Below, in pieces: positions 36,401 through 51,400 of a stretch of DNA of 64,000 nt. The translations under genes and the position numbers were made by a program. Origin of the DNA: Corythucha ciliata (Eukaryota > Arthropoda > Insecta > Hemiptera > Tingidae); NCBI GenBank assembly GCA_038030265.1, contig CM075943.1, positions 42,470,001 to 42,534,000 on the forward strand. The letters are read 5' to 3'. The number at the start of each line of letters is the position of its first letter. Positions within the stretch are counted from its first letter, which is position 1. The notes beneath the pieces are model-generated. The model was not told the origin of the DNA. It did no database searches and worked only from the letters and a program-made list of their open reading frames with translations.

Positions 36401-39400
36401 GAAGGCGAACGAGCTTACGGACTGGATCAGAAGGCTCTGAAGGGCCAAAAAAACGTGTTTTTTGTGCATAAGGTTATTAAACACAGGAAAAAAGCTGTAA
36501 TTAGAACTCAAACGAGATTTCCTGGTCAACTAAGCTCTTGAAACGTGACTATCTGCCACTGAAAGGACAATTTTTACCCTTTCAATGGCAACCCGAAAAT
36601 AGGCAGTATAACCGTACAATCCGAATTTTTGCCGCAAAAAACTGTTTATTAGTACCAAAAACAGCCATTCCCCAATAAGGAACTCAAATCTCTGCATGAT
36701 GGAAACCGTCAATTATTCACCCCTTAGATAAAACTGAGTGTGCACGAAAAAAAAGGCAATTCTCCATCAAAAACTGTCAACTGTTGAGAAAATGTAGGTT
36801 TACCCTTTCCTGCTGGGTATACTGACCAAAAACTGCGACAATTTAACGCTAACTTTGTCCCCAGGATCTCACTTGGTCCGGCAACTGCTAATTTAGCCCG
36901 TCGAAATTGACATTCCTTTACAGAGATGACAGTTTATCTACATGGAACACACAGTTCGTCCTGTTACTACTCTAAATTACTCCTCCTCTCTGACGTTTTC
37001 CTTAACCGAATAGGCTGTTCCAAACTTTTCACGTTGTATCACCTGGCTGGTTTTTTTTCATTTTCCTCGTGAGCAGTACATTTTTACTATTCAAATAAAA
37101 TGCCCCGATTTTTCTTTGGACTCGTGTCTTCAAGGTCGTTCCCTTGGAATTTCTTTATGCGCAACGATGTACGATTCTCACTCGAAACAGGAAGCATTTT
37201 GATAGGTTGCTTAAACACCACACAACGAAATCAAAGAGCTTGTGAACGGCGGCTTGTGTGTTCTTTAAGCCGGCTTCACATGTGATCTGAAAAAAGCTCA
37301 GCTTTGAGCTGTATCCAGTGAAATATAATTAATTCAAACGCGGGTTGCTCTTTGATTGGCTACAGCTCAAAGCTTAAGCTGTCACAGCCCGCATGTGAAG
37401 GTAGATAACCTTTAAAACACAGGTACTGCAACACGGATTTCAGCGCCATGTTTGGTCCCTCAGTCGTTAGGGTAAACACAATATCATGAATGAAAAAATT
37501 GTCATCGTAACAGCAAACAAACGCGGAATGCGGTCGAAATAAATTAAAATATCCTACTTGTCAATGAAGGTGGCTTTAGAGAAAGCTTACGGGCCAGTCC
37601 GTGTCTGAAATTGGAAAAAAGTTCTGTAGGTCCTAACGTTGCTAAAATTAAGAAAAAAAAAAAAGCTCTCATTCGATGCTACAATTGAGAAAAAATCATC
37701 AATTCGAGGTATCTGGAGGTAAATTCGCGGCCGAAATAGAGAAAATATGCTAATCCTCAGGTTCTGTACGTCCTAAGGCGGCTAAAATTATGAGAAGGCG
37801 CGTTATTGCGCTGTTTTTGGGACAAGCTTGTATGGGAAAAAGCATTAGTATTTGAGGCGGAAAAAAATCGCTTAGTGCTGCCGGCTCAATTAGCCGGGGC
37901 TGAAATTAAGAAAACCCGCTGATTCGCTGTTCTTGACCATAATTAAGAAAAATCGCTAGTTCTCGGATTATGGAGGCCTTTTTACGGTTATAATATTAAG
38001 AGAAAAAACGCCATGGTGCTGTTCGTGGGGCAAGTCCTCGGCTAAAATTGGTAAAATGCGCTAATTCAAGCATGAAAGTGAAACAAAATCGCTATTTCGC
38101 GGCTAAATTTCAGCAAAACGGTAATTCGCTGCCAAAATTGAGAAGAACGCGTTGATTTGCGACTAGAATTGAGAAAACGTGCTCATTCGTGGTTGAAATG
38201 GAGAAAAAGCGCTTAATTAACGGCTAAGGTTGTGAAAAAGTGCTAATTATTTTGCTGCTATAATTGAGCAAAAGCGTGGCTTGAATTGAGAAAAGGCGAT
38301 CATCCGCTGCTGTAATTCATAAAACGTCAATTCATGGTTTCTTGAGGCAACATTGCGGCTAAAATTAAAAAAATACGTGGATCCCCAGATTATATAGCTC
38401 CTATATGCTGTTTTTCAGCAAGTCCGGGGTTAAAATTGAATAAAAGTGCCAATTCATGGCAGAAACGGAGAAAAGGTCCGCGTCCGCATATAAAATTGAG
38501 ACAAAAAACGTTGATTTGCGGCTAAAAAGGCGATCATATTCCTCGTTCATCCGGAGACCAAAGACCTCATAGACCATAGAGATTTCCGCCACTGGCCGCT
38601 TAGACACTGAATATTTATCCTTCGGACCTGAGTTGTTTTTTTTTATCTCCGAGGCTGTAATAATTGGCGATTTTATACTTTCAAGAACTTACAATAGACT
38701 GTGACCCCCCCCCCCCCGCCACAGTGTTTGTAGGCTTGTTTCACTCATTTCTGTGCGGCCCTTTCTTAATTTATAACTGATTGCCTGCAGCCGTATAAAA
38801 AAAATCAATTTTACTTGGCCAAGAAAACATCAATTCTGTTCTGCAGAAACACTTCTATTCGACTTTTCGTCATTTCATCACGTTAACTGTCAGTCCGACC
38901 GAGTAAGCTGGTCATTTACCTCATTAAATGGGTCATTTTCCTATGCGAAATTCAAATATGTGGCCTCAAATTATCCGTAGGTTTATTAAAGATCGGTTTG
39001 AGTCATTTTTGGAAATTATTTCACCGCTAAGATTTAGAAAAAGCGCGCCCTGGGCTGTAGATGTGTACACCCAAAATACATATAGTCGGGTTCTTAGAGA
39101 TGTTTATAAATTAAGAAAGGTCTGCCCCCTGTATAGCCAACGCAGTTCGACCCTGCAGAAAAATATTTGTTTCATTGCGGAAATTTCACAGTTTTGGCCT
39201 TCAAATCACACCCTCTCGATTGTCAACTTTCCGACAATTATTGAGCATCCGGACGCTATTTTTCAGCCTCGAGGAACTGACAGTCCTCCCCCCCGGCCCT
39301 GCACGCGACTTGTCCATTACTGGCGTTAAACCCGACTGTTAATACCCAATATTTTGATAACTTAGCCATGAAGTTGACGTAGGAATGGAATTGATCCGCT

Positions 39401-42400
39401 GTTAATCACATGAGCATCGTAACCCGCGACGATGGATGCTATACCGAAAACAGTCTCTCTTCGAGTCTTCAACCTACAAGTCCGGTTGGATTTCACTTTC
39501 AACTTTTAAGCTAGCGATGACAAAGGAAAAAAAAAAGTGTGAAAAATTGGCTTCAGAAGGGAAATGGAAGGGGACGCGAATGTTCCAAGAGTTTGCACGC
39601 AAGAGTGGTGGTATAGGTACACGGAGAAAGCTTTTTCCCACTCCTTTTTCTCCTTCTTGAACGTCATACGACAGTCTGACGGAGGGGGGAGGGGTTGAAG
39701 ACTGAGGTCAATGGAATCCTAGAGGTCAAGCTCTTTATTAACAAGAATAAGCCGCTGAATAAGGTATTTTTCTCGAGAATTTTTCATCGCAACTCGATAG
39801 AATCACCGGGAAATTATTCAAGAATTACCCGACAACACTGTATGGACGTTATTGACACGAAGATCAACTAAATGGCTACAGTCCTTTTATTTCTCTTGCG
39901 ACCGCAGTATCCAAGAATCTAACCTCGGCTGGTCCTGAGGGGGGGGGGTGGTTGCTAGACAGCCCGTTGTTTAGTTCTATGACGAATTAGTTACAGATGG
40001 TAAATAATACAATTCTGGCCTAATTGGGAGAAAAAATAAATTTTACGGTTGAACTAATAATGGATTTTGGGTCAAAGTAGTTTCAAGGCTTGACATCACT
40101 TGGGAACCAAAATATAATTTTTCAAGTCCTATAATTGCACTCAGGTGATTACCCATAGTTCGAATATTCACTTTTTATAAGAGGCTGGATTCCGGATTGT
40201 AGGATTATGTATATTATATCTCAATTTTTGTGGGTCGATTTTTTTTTTTCAAGACCCCGTTCACAAGCTCTATGTTATGCGTCTGCGGAATGTGTGCAAC
40301 CAAAAAAATTCATTCCCATGAAAAATGACGCATTTTGATAGGTTGCATAGGCTCCACAGACGCATAGCATAGAACTTGAGAACGGGGCCAAATCATGCGG
40401 ATTGGTCAGTTTCTTCGATAATTTTTCGCGATTCATGGAACTTCGCGTTTCTCTTTATACATTTCTTATTTATATCAGCGGGTGAACGTTTAGAAAATGA
40501 TCCATGTCAATGGCATTGAACTCTCGGGGAGAGCACTTCAACTGTGTAAATCGTCTGGCTGTTAATGATGTTCGAGAAGAGTATTGTGGAGTGATGAACG
40601 GTGATGGAGGGGGGGCGGGCTTGATGAGGAGGGCTATAAAATGCCTTTCTCTTCACCCTATTTTTCGAACCCGTTGGTGACGTTAAACAGTGCCGAAACG
40701 TGTCAATTGCTCTTCTTTGTTCTTGATCGTCTCAAAACCTTTGAAACAATGGAACGACGCGACAGCATTTTCTGATTGATTTTGCGGGTCTCCAAGAGTC
40801 CTGACCCGTAAATTCGGTTATAATAATCAGACGGTAAAAGGCTAATGTCACCAATTTCTTCTGTATGAAGTAAGAGGAAGAGTCACTACATGGTCCACTT
40901 CACGTCAATTGCTATAACTCACTCCCGGAAATCGTTGGGGTGGGGGAGCTTCCCTTCTTTCTTTTATGTCACTATAACACGTGAAAGCACAAACCCGTAT
41001 CTGTATATGATGATTTTTGATGGGAATACAGACGCTCGAATAGACGAGGGGAACTTTTATGATTGACAACCATATATCTTCACCTCCTTTTTATCCTACA
41101 CCTCGAATACAATACGATCGAGTGTTTGAGAGATGATAATTACAGCTTTTAGTAGGCCAAATGCTGAGTCAACGGCGTCGCTCAGTACTACAGGAAATGG
41201 CCGGTGCTCATTCATTCACATTCAAATATAGAGAGACTCTTTTTGCGTGGAGAGAAAGCGCCTCGTTTTATATTTAAAATAAATAAATGAATTGGTAAAT
41301 AAAAAGACGGTAAAAATGATTTCGAAACTGACGATACAACGCGCCCGACGCCACAGAGTCTATGTTTTCGTTGAAATTGAATAAAATAAAGTTGAGAATT
41401 TATTTCCACCCTTTTGTGAGAGAAGAGTCTTGAGCGAATACTCAAGCCTTTTACACCGGAATTCGGGAATCTCGCCCCAAATACCGAAATTGTAGGGTCC
41501 TAAAGAGCCCACAAGTTGACAAGTGAGTTGGGTCGAGTCTGCCTAAAAAACCGCGACATTTTGTGTTTTGGACAGCCTAACCCGCGAAATTTGGGTTGCT
41601 TTAATTACACCCCCCCCCCCCCAACTTCAGGGCCTTCGATCTTACGGACGCAGTCCACAGTAAAATTCCTGAAAACGGACCAAAACTGACAAAAACACCG
41701 TAATCACATGGGAGAAACCTTTCAATTGCTCGCCTGATCAAAAATCGGTTTTGACTTTTGGATTCGCCGACCGAGAAACCGCAACAGAACGCTCCTCGAG
41801 AAACCGTTAGCGCCTCTAAAATTGGCAAAAAAATGAGTGTTTCAGGCCGTTTTTTCAGTGTTTCGATTTGCGCTTGACTGTAGGTTCATGAGTCCCCCGG
41901 ACCACGCTGAATTAGTTTCTGGGGTTAAAAGTTAAATGCACATTTTTCTCTATGAATAAACGCCAATTTCCAGTCGATCAGTGACTATTTTTTGAAAAAT
42001 GACCAATTAGATGATGAATTGTCCGTTTCTTATACAAAATTATCGCTTTTTCCGGAATTTCGTGACCGGAAAATGAATTTAAGGGGCGAAATCAAAGGCT
42101 TAGGCCCGTATGCCAAGTCGTTCCTCGAATTTTCCTCAATCTCAAAGCTCCCTCACAAACTGGAAAAATTATAAAATAACATGTGATTCTACAGCTTGCG
42201 AGGAAGGTTGGAGTCGAGGAAATTTCGAGGAACGACTTATGTCCGTATTTATGAACGTTCCTTGACATCAAGCAACCCTTGAAATTCATTAGAATAGATG
42301 TTTTTACTGTGTTCAAAACTGTTCTCATCGGTTCCTTGACTCAAGGAAGCTTCAAGGAACGTTCATAAATACGGGCCTTAGCATACGGGCCGTAGACGCC

Positions 42401-45400
42401 AAGAAGTGAACTCAACATGCCTGGTGGGGGGCCGGCAGGAGCGCCCATCAGCTATCCTCACTGTTTCGTTTTTCGGATTCTCTGTGTCGATAAAACGTCA
42501 AGAAACGCTAGAGAGGCCATGTTCGGCTTTGAGAGGAGATCATCGGCGTCACCAATATAGGGGCCGGGGAGGGCAGCTGATGTCCTTTCCTGGAAATCGG
42601 AGGCAATAGAAATCCTTCAAAGCAGCTACACTTATTAAAATTGGCAAAAATTCGCGGACATTAGGCGAAAAAGTGTGTTAATTAAGAGAGCTAAATTATA
42701 TAGAATTTATTTGGGCTCTTGACTCAGCACCGACAATGGAACCAAAGAGTGGTACAGTCTGCCAGTTTTGGCCTCAAGGCTTCGAGCCCCCTGGGCTACT
42801 TATTAGCGGGCGCTCTAAGCACTTAGCACCCCCCCCCCCCCAAGAGCCACCCGGGCCTAGGCGGCCCATGAACCTGGGTTATCGACGAGCCAAATCTTCA
42901 CACACACAAAAAAAAAATAAATAAAGGAGAAATTAGGTGTTTTAAGCAGTGAATCCCATCACGTTTGGCACTTAAATGGAGCGCTCCCCACAAACGTGGT
43001 ACTAACAATCCAAACTATGAAAAAATGGGAAGAATTTGTTAATCGTAGTGTAAAGAATTTAGAGTTTTTAATTAAGCTTCAGGGCTATCGACCACCGTCG
43101 TCCGCGGAAAAATTTGTGCGGCTCCTGAAAACGGACTAAAAACGCCGTAGTCTGTATAGGGAAGAACCCATGCAATTCACCATCAATGGCACGTCTGACC
43201 AAAAATTCTTTCAGATTTTCGGATTCCCAGTGTCGTGACGACGCCCTAAGACTCGTAGTTTCGCCCAATTTTAAATTGTGGTCATTTTAACATTTAAATA
43301 ACGATGATTGTTATGATTTCGGACCAGTTTTTTGCTAAGTGCCTAGATTTTAGCCCCTTGAGTCCCTCGGGCAATGATTAACTGAGAAAAGCGGACGGCT
43401 TCGGCCAAAACCTCTGTGCCAGGCTTAGAGGGGGGGGGGGAGATTAGGGATTCGTGGTTTCATTCGTCTTGACCGAATGTTTCGTTTCTAGAGCACGTCA
43501 GTCAGGTCGGACTGCGTTGCGACTCTTTCCTGGACCTTTGGCGTTGGACTTTTATTTCCGTTGATGACAAAGTTTGTGTGGTTCCAGAAAATGGGCCAAA
43601 GAGGTCCATAAAACGCCGATATGACCAAATGGAGAACCCCTTTCAACGCTCCTCTCATATATCCAGGGTTTCCTCGCCTTGGTTTTGCAAACTGACCTCT
43701 TTATCTTCGTGTGCTCCAGGTTATTAGGGGTTTTCCATTAAATTATTGTGCGGATGATGACTACGAGAAAATACCTTTCAATTTCATGAAATTATCATTC
43801 CTTAAAGTAAAGAAATGCACTTTTCACTATTTCTGCTGATAGTCGATAATGTACCGCGAAAGTGTTTCGTGAAGTCTTTTGACGACATCGCCATGATGAC
43901 GGAGAATCGTGATGCAGCATCTTCAACGCCTTGAAACTTGACGAGCGGAGGGAAACCCTAAACAAACGCTAAACCGGGTCGTGAATCGTCAAAACCAATC
44001 ACAGTTTGTCCCTTCAAACGTTGAAAGAATAGCAACTTTGTGGAGAGCTCGTTAATATTCTCGTACTCGAAAAAATACATCTCCCCCATGATGACGCACG
44101 TGGAGCACGGTATAGGAGATTCGCGTTATTACCGGGACGCCGAGGTATTCCTCTTGGTGTTCAATGTCATTATTATGACGTGCACTACGACTTCCCTGTA
44201 TTCTCAGGAGTATATACATATAAATAAAACAGAGAGAAGAATAATGGTAAGGCGTGGGTGGGAGGGCCTACCTTAAAATACTAGAAAACTGTATAAAATA
44301 ATTAGTGCGAAAGGTTTACACGAAGGGGTCTCGTGTTTTTTAATCATTATCAGTCATGGAACGCCTGAATAAAAAATTGATGTAGAACCACGAGATATAA
44401 TTTCCCCCCTCTACCCCATCGCCTCATGGAGGTCAAGTGTTTCCCGAGCTCATTTTTTAATTCTGTTTGCTTCAGCCTACTGCCAAATGGTAAGAGGTAA
44501 GATCACATCTTACAAACCTTATTGGTCACCCGGACCAAAGCCAAACGAAAAAAACTATTAATAAGACGAGATAATATTATGATTCCTTTAACCAAGAAAC
44601 AAATACAAAAATTGGCACCGGCTAAAAAAATGTATTTATCAAGGACGAGAATATAGTTCGCTGCCAATCAAAGCCGATCTGAAGCGTAATATAATAATTA
44701 TTTTTTCTTCAGCATGCAGGCTTCTAATTATACGTGGAATGCCCCACCCCTCCTCTGCTCCATCTTTCTTTTACATCTTTGAAGACGCTTCGCACGGAAA
44801 ACAAAGTAATTGTGTGTGTGTTAAAACTCATTGAGGAAAAAACAAACTTTTTCGAGGGGGGAGGGAGTGCATTTGTGGAATCGGTTTGTCGAGAGAATCA
44901 TTGGCTCCAAGGTTATAGAATCTCGACTTTCCGTATTTTTTATCAACATCATCCTTGGTAATTTGGGGGCAAAATCGCGATTAGGGCCTTTGAAAAAATC
45001 GCAATTGGGGTAATTACCGAGCTCTATTTTTAAATGAACCATTTTATTATTGAACCGATTGTTTTTTGTTTTTTTGTTCATCTCCTATATTTGTTCGTGC
45101 TCTGAGACGCTTCGATTAACTTTCTCTTTGCATCCACGTGACATTAAATGATCAGCCTCAATACCATCCTCCTCACGAGATTTTTTGTTATTATTTTGTT
45201 TCAAGAAGAAACGTTTTAAAACGAGTCATGAGAGAGGCGGACCACCTTTTTAAAAAACGCTTTATAAGTGTGCTAGGTATCTCTTCAATGAAAGGAAAAA
45301 TTCTATGAAATTTATTAACTTTCCCTATATAACTCTCAAGACCCTCAGAAGGATGAACAATTCAAGTTTTTGTTAGTTCTCCTGATCCGTTACATTACGA

Positions 45401-48400
45401 GGATTTGTTAAATTAGTTTGATTTACTTTCGCGGCTCAGTTATAGTTTTACCTATAGTAATAAACCAAATCGGGACTACCTTGAAGCTATTTATTTACGC
45501 AATAGCATCACGCATACGAACAGGCTCTAACGTAAGTTGACAAAAAATTGTCCCTTGCCTCGCCGACAGTCATACTAAAATAAGATCAATCGTCTAACTA
45601 GTTCTGGCGACGCTTCATCTGTTAGCGCATGAAAAGGTTTAAATCTTAGAAAGTAGAAGCTAACCCCCCCCCCTCACTACAACAGGTTTCAATTGAAATA
45701 AAATAAATTGAACTCAAAAAACGTCGTAGCGCCCGAGTAGCGTTCAAATTCGCTGTCAAAAACCAATTTTCGAGTGTTAAGCTCTTTTAAGAAAAAAAAT
45801 TGCAATGGTTTGGCCATCCGGAGCACCAGTTTCAAGGGTTTTTGAGCGGTCAGACATTTGGGGGTTTTAAAGAGAAGAAATACGCGAAATTTGGTTTATA
45901 CGATGCGGATGACCTACAAAACTAGTTTTTAAGGCACCCAACCTTTTTTTTGGGTCAGAATCTCTAAACTATCTGTGAAGGCATTGGCAACTGCGAGGAT
46001 GTTCGGGGAGGACGATTGCAAGACCCAACTTGCAATCGTTCCCAGATTGATCCGGGAACTTGCGTCCATAAAAAGAGCCTTAGCCCTGGCATTGACGCTT
46101 AGAGGCAACAAAATAACGAATCCGCTAAAATTTCGTACTAAACGGATCCAATCGGTGAAATATGGGTTTTCCGACCCGCGAGATCCTGTCCATAAAAGGT
46201 CTAAACCCTCAAAATTCCATTTGATAAGGGCAAACTCACAAAATTGCGTTTTCAGGGGGGTGATTCTGTAACTTGCAAAATTAACGTGTCGTAACTGGGA
46301 ATGAGAGGGAGAGAATGTACCCCGTTGCCTTGGTTTTTCCACACATTTATTAAGAATTTATTATTTTTTCTTCGAGACCACACATTCTCGCGTGAAAGTT
46401 CCCCAGTTTAATCCTCTAGGTATCGTAAAAACCATGGCAACGAGGTACCGCCCCTCGCCCTTCTTCCATTTTACGGCCGTAAATTTTGCAAGTTACAGAA
46501 TCACCCCCGAGGTGAGGAATCCGCGAAAGTTCTGTCATATGTAAAGGAGCCAATCACGTGTAATTATTTTTTTTTTTTCGAAGAGTCGAGCCAACTAATT
46601 CGGCTTCTGAGAGTGCCTTACATACCTCGAAAGCCGTTTTTCCAATGCATAACTCGAGTTATGCATTGAACTTTAGTTATGCATTGCGTCATAGAACCCG
46701 CAAAACACTTGAAATTTGGGTTTTCAAGGGCCGAATCGGGGAAATTTCGTCCACATTTATGGCCAAAGCATCGACCAAACCATGAGATTTGATTTTGTGA
46801 AGTATACCAAAGCCGTGAAATTCGGGGTTTAAGGTGCTGAATTCGCGAAATTTCGTCCATAAAAGGACCAAACCCTCAAAATTCAATTTTATAAAGGTTA
46901 AACCAGTGAAATTTGATTTTTCAGCGTTCGCCTTGACGAATACCAGGGGGCAAGAGTTATGAGTTATGACTCAGTTATGAGAATAGTACATTTCACAACG
47001 AGAGAGGAAAGTGGAACTTTACCCTCGAGCTGTCGTATGCTCTCACGAGAAAGCGAAGGCCACTAAAGGAGAGAGGTTCCCATTATGCTATATTCCCCAA
47101 GGTGAAGAGTGAATAATCACTGCTGTTTATGCCTGATTTTCAAACTTTTCCCCCCTGCAGCGAGGAAAAATATGTTTCAATGAGGCAAAGTTCTACTTTC
47201 GCAGGGAGGTTACTTTGAGGGAAATACCACTTTTTTCACTGGTAACGCGAAAACACTCTTATCGATGCGTGGCGAGGTGATTGATATGGTGTATAAAAAG
47301 TCTGCCACTAAAGCGTATCGATCAATGGAAACAGAAATTAGCAACCGGGTTTTAAAACAACACAACGTATGTCTGCTTCAGATGGTACTTACTTATCTCA
47401 GAGATTAATTTACAAATTATTTCATAAATAATTGAACTAATGAAAAAACACAAGCATTAACCCAGTTATGTCAAAAGTTTTTGTTGAATTACTTTCCGCG
47501 GTGCTGGCTCCGGCTTTCAGGCCTGATCCCGAGTGCCTTGGCGCTTCAAGAGAGGCTGGACGTGATTACAGCAATTTGTGTGGTCAGCGTCGCGTTGTTT
47601 ATCTTTAAAAATTATTAGAATTATTATTTAGTAATAATTATTAATACAAAATTTAAGATGTTAAAAATAATCATGTTTTGTAGATCTGTTCAAGAGCTGG
47701 ACCCATGGTGGGTAAGGGGAAATAAAAACGGCTGCTAGGCTGTGAAGCCTTCGAATGACCGGTGCCTAGGCCTTTGCCGACCTTTAACCGGCACACCGCC
47801 TCATCCGTGGCCCGGCTGCCACAGCAAGAGGCGGGTCGCTCACCTGGTCCCCGTCCGTTAGCCACGACTTATGGCCAGTCAGCCGTGCCCGAGAGAGACC
47901 GGGAGAGTGGCGAAAAGCCTCCGACCCAACTTACCCCTACCCTTCAATGGGCATCATGGGCCCCAGCCTCCTTCGCGCCTAGAAGAATAACAGGACCTTT
48001 TCAAACTCCCTCCGGCTCCCGACGGTTCCGCCGGAGGGTCCTCCACTCCCCACTCCTGATGACGCAAGTCGCGTCATAGAACCCGCAGCGGCGCAGCACG
48101 TGATCAGCGGTCTCGTCCTCGTCACGACAAGGGCATAAAGGAGAGTCCCGCCGCCGGAATAGCCACAACTTGGAGTTGAACGATCCATGACCGGTGAGGA
48201 TCGAGGTGGCCGCGTGTTCAGGTACCTGGCCGCTGCCAACCGAATTCGCACGTCGGGCAAGAAGCTGAACAAACGCCTACCAGTCGTAGTGCCAATCCAA
48301 AACTTCTGCCAGGCCTACACCACCAAGTCATCGAGGAGGCGAAGCGCCCCCCCCCCCCGGCAACCACCCGCCCGACACGAAAGGCGCAAGACGGTCCGCC

Positions 48401-51400
48401 CAGTCCTCCCGGCACCCCACCAGTCCCAACGAGTTGGAGATGGCCCGGCGCCTGTGCACCCAGGCGTCTAGCAGGAGTCTGCCGGAGGCATCCCCGCCAT
48501 GACCAGAAGGGCGTCTGAGCTGACAGTCGTGTACGCCATGACTACCTCGATGTCCTCGACGTGAAGTACGAGGCCACTACTCGGAATATATTCCAGGGGA
48601 CACCGGACTCGAGCAATGCCACCAGGACACGCGGCCACCACGCAGAGTCGAAGGCGCCCTGGACATCCAGAAGTACAGCCGCCGAATACCTACAGTGAGA
48701 GGAGTCGACCAAGGCCTGTAGGGCGTCTAACGTTGGTGCGCCTCGCTCGTCACACAACCCTCGCCCGATATTTTCCACTTTCCGTACTCGTTATGAAAAT
48801 ATACTATTTCCTACGGTCGTTTCTGAAAGAAGGGTTTTAAGTAGATGTTCAGCGTGCGTAAAGACGTACTTTACGCACGCTGTGCGGTTAAGAGTGAAGA
48901 ATGGTGAGAGGGAAGTGGAACCGCGGAACCGCCAGGTGAAACTATTCAAGAAAATGACCGTAGTCAGCTGATGATTTCGGTGGAAGGATTGAGGAAGCGA
49001 AGTTGCAATGCTTGCTCTCACGCGCTGCTTCTGTTTCTTCTATTTGAATTCCCTCAAATGAAGTATTGCGGCAGATGGGAGATTCTACATATACAGGGTA
49101 GTGTAGGAGCTTAAGAGCCACTTAGTCGGAAGTTCTTTAAGGACTATAATAGCCGCAGAAATGTCCCTCAACTTCGGTAGTGGTGTGGTGGGGAACAAGT
49201 TCTTTGCATCGTCGCCTGATTATCCAACCAGAAACGTACGTGAATTTAGTCACTGAAACTGATTTTTCTGATAAAATGCTGGTGATAAAACAAGTGAAAC
49301 TCCATCAACTCCATTAACATGCTTCTTGAGTGAGTGTAGGACTGAAAAATGCACACGAATATAGTGAAACGAAAAAAAATTGAACAATGTCGGCGAAGAA
49401 AGAGGACATGAATAGCAGTTTTTCGACCGAACTTCCTAGGTAGAACAATTCACAGTTTTGGCTCGATTAGTAGTTTCGTGGCCAAACAGCAATGCTTAAG
49501 TGGGTGAAGCTGTAAATTTTATTCAGCTGATTATTAGGTTGCATCGGCTTAAACGATAGTTTTCTGACTGAACAAACTTGTGAGAGAAACTTGTTTGTGC
49601 TCCTCCCCGTCCCCCGACTCTTTAGCAAAACTCCGGATCCGCGCGTGGTGATGGACTGATGGAAACGGGCGTAAAAATAAAGTTTTTTAGATATTTAACA
49701 GCTGGATAGTGGATACTTTGCCAGAAAGCTGATTCCTAGCCCCGCTATCCACTCTTGAGCCCCAGATCTAATTAATTCGCGTAATTTTGCTTTCGAAACT
49801 GACTTTTCGCCACAGAGCAGACAGATTTTAAACGAAAATGGTCAAGTTTTCTCCCAAAACCAGATAATCCGACGTGGAAGCTGGACTTTTTATGCCCAAC
49901 ACCGATTAATTCGGCCAGAACATTGTGAATTTAGTGCCGGGACCATTAATTAAGGTGTTTAAAATCATATCTAGCTCCTAGATGCTGACCTCATGCAAAT
50001 TATTAAGCCGGGGAATCTCTTTTGGCTTTGAAGGCCATTGAACTGCCATAATTTAGTAGCTGTTTTTCTGTTCATAAACTGACAGCTGAATCCTCCACTA
50101 AGTCCAGGAGGTTATCGGAAACACATCGTATTTTAACTTCGCTATCAAAGTCGTATATATGTCGCATCCACTTGGCGAAATTGTCCACTTCATGAAATGG
50201 ATGTCCGTTTCACGAAGTGGCTCCACTTTCCGTAATTTCAAAAAATTCCGTCATCTGAACAAAAAAAAAGTCCATTTCTTGAAAAGGAAATCGCGTTTCT
50301 CCAGTTGTTGAAATTAAGCTTTCTTACTGCAAGTGGATGCACAACGTCATTTTTTAGCAGGTTTTTGAGTGCTCGGTAAAACAACCTTTTTAAATAAAAA
50401 AAAATTGTTTCAGCACCTGAGATTCCTCACTCATCCATTTCGCGAAAAGGATAATGTTGTTGCATCCACTTGTAGTATGGAAGCTTGATTTCAGCAACTG
50501 GACAAACACGATTTCCTTTTCAAGAAATGGACAATTTTTTTGTCCAGATGTCGTAATTTTTTGAAGTTACGGCAAGTGGAGCCACTTCGTGAAATGGACA
50601 TCCATTTCGTGAAATGGACAATTACTCGACATGGATACGACATAGATACCAAGTCATTTCTCTTCCGATAACGCGTGGTCACTAAAGCTGGAGGGAAAAT
50701 TGCTCCCGCCAGAGTGCCACATGACATTTGGTCCCAAAATTTGGCGGTTCGGAAAACGCTTATGAACAAATAAACAAATAGTTTATTAAATCAAATGAAA
50801 ACTATGAATATCTGGTCAATCACGACATAATAGTAATGAATAGTGGATGAATGGTTCTAGCAGACTAAAACTGAAGAAGAATTCCGTTAAGCTAAAAAAG
50901 TGTATTGTATCTATTGAAACTGTGTTGTTTCACGATGTTTTGTCACGTGCAGCAAGATCTTGGGCATTCTCAAGCGTCAGGTGAGCATGATGTTTCTTCC
51001 ATCTCCTCTGCAGACCGAACGTTGCGGGCGATTTTCACGCAGATAGTATACCTCGCCCCCTCCAAACAGCCTTCTTCAAGTACATGGCATGTTTTTTCAC
51101 GCCTTATTTGTGCTGCACGTATTTCAAGTACTCATTCCTATATACAGAAAATTGTACACAAAACGCAGTAGTATCCATTTTCCAAATGTTGTCCCCAAAA
51201 TAACTTCAAACCCGTCTTGAACTTTTACCTTGAAAATTTACGCTCTACCTTCGACTCTAATGATGGACATCTATCTACAGTTCCTCTGGCTGTGCTGGGT
51301 TTTACACCGGGGCATGAAACAAGACGGAATTTGAAGTTGAAATTAATTGTTTTATAAAGAAAATGGATGGAAAAGAATCGAAATAATAAAAACATATTCT

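Noticed and set aside
38928..39329. 133-codon plus-strand ORF
   Set aside because: No recognisable motif, no repeat or splice context, and a length expected by chance in 64 kb.
45929..46342. 137-codon minus-strand ORF and the opposing 98-codon plus ORF
   Set aside because: Overlap degenerate repeat units and the left end of a MITE; no family recognised.
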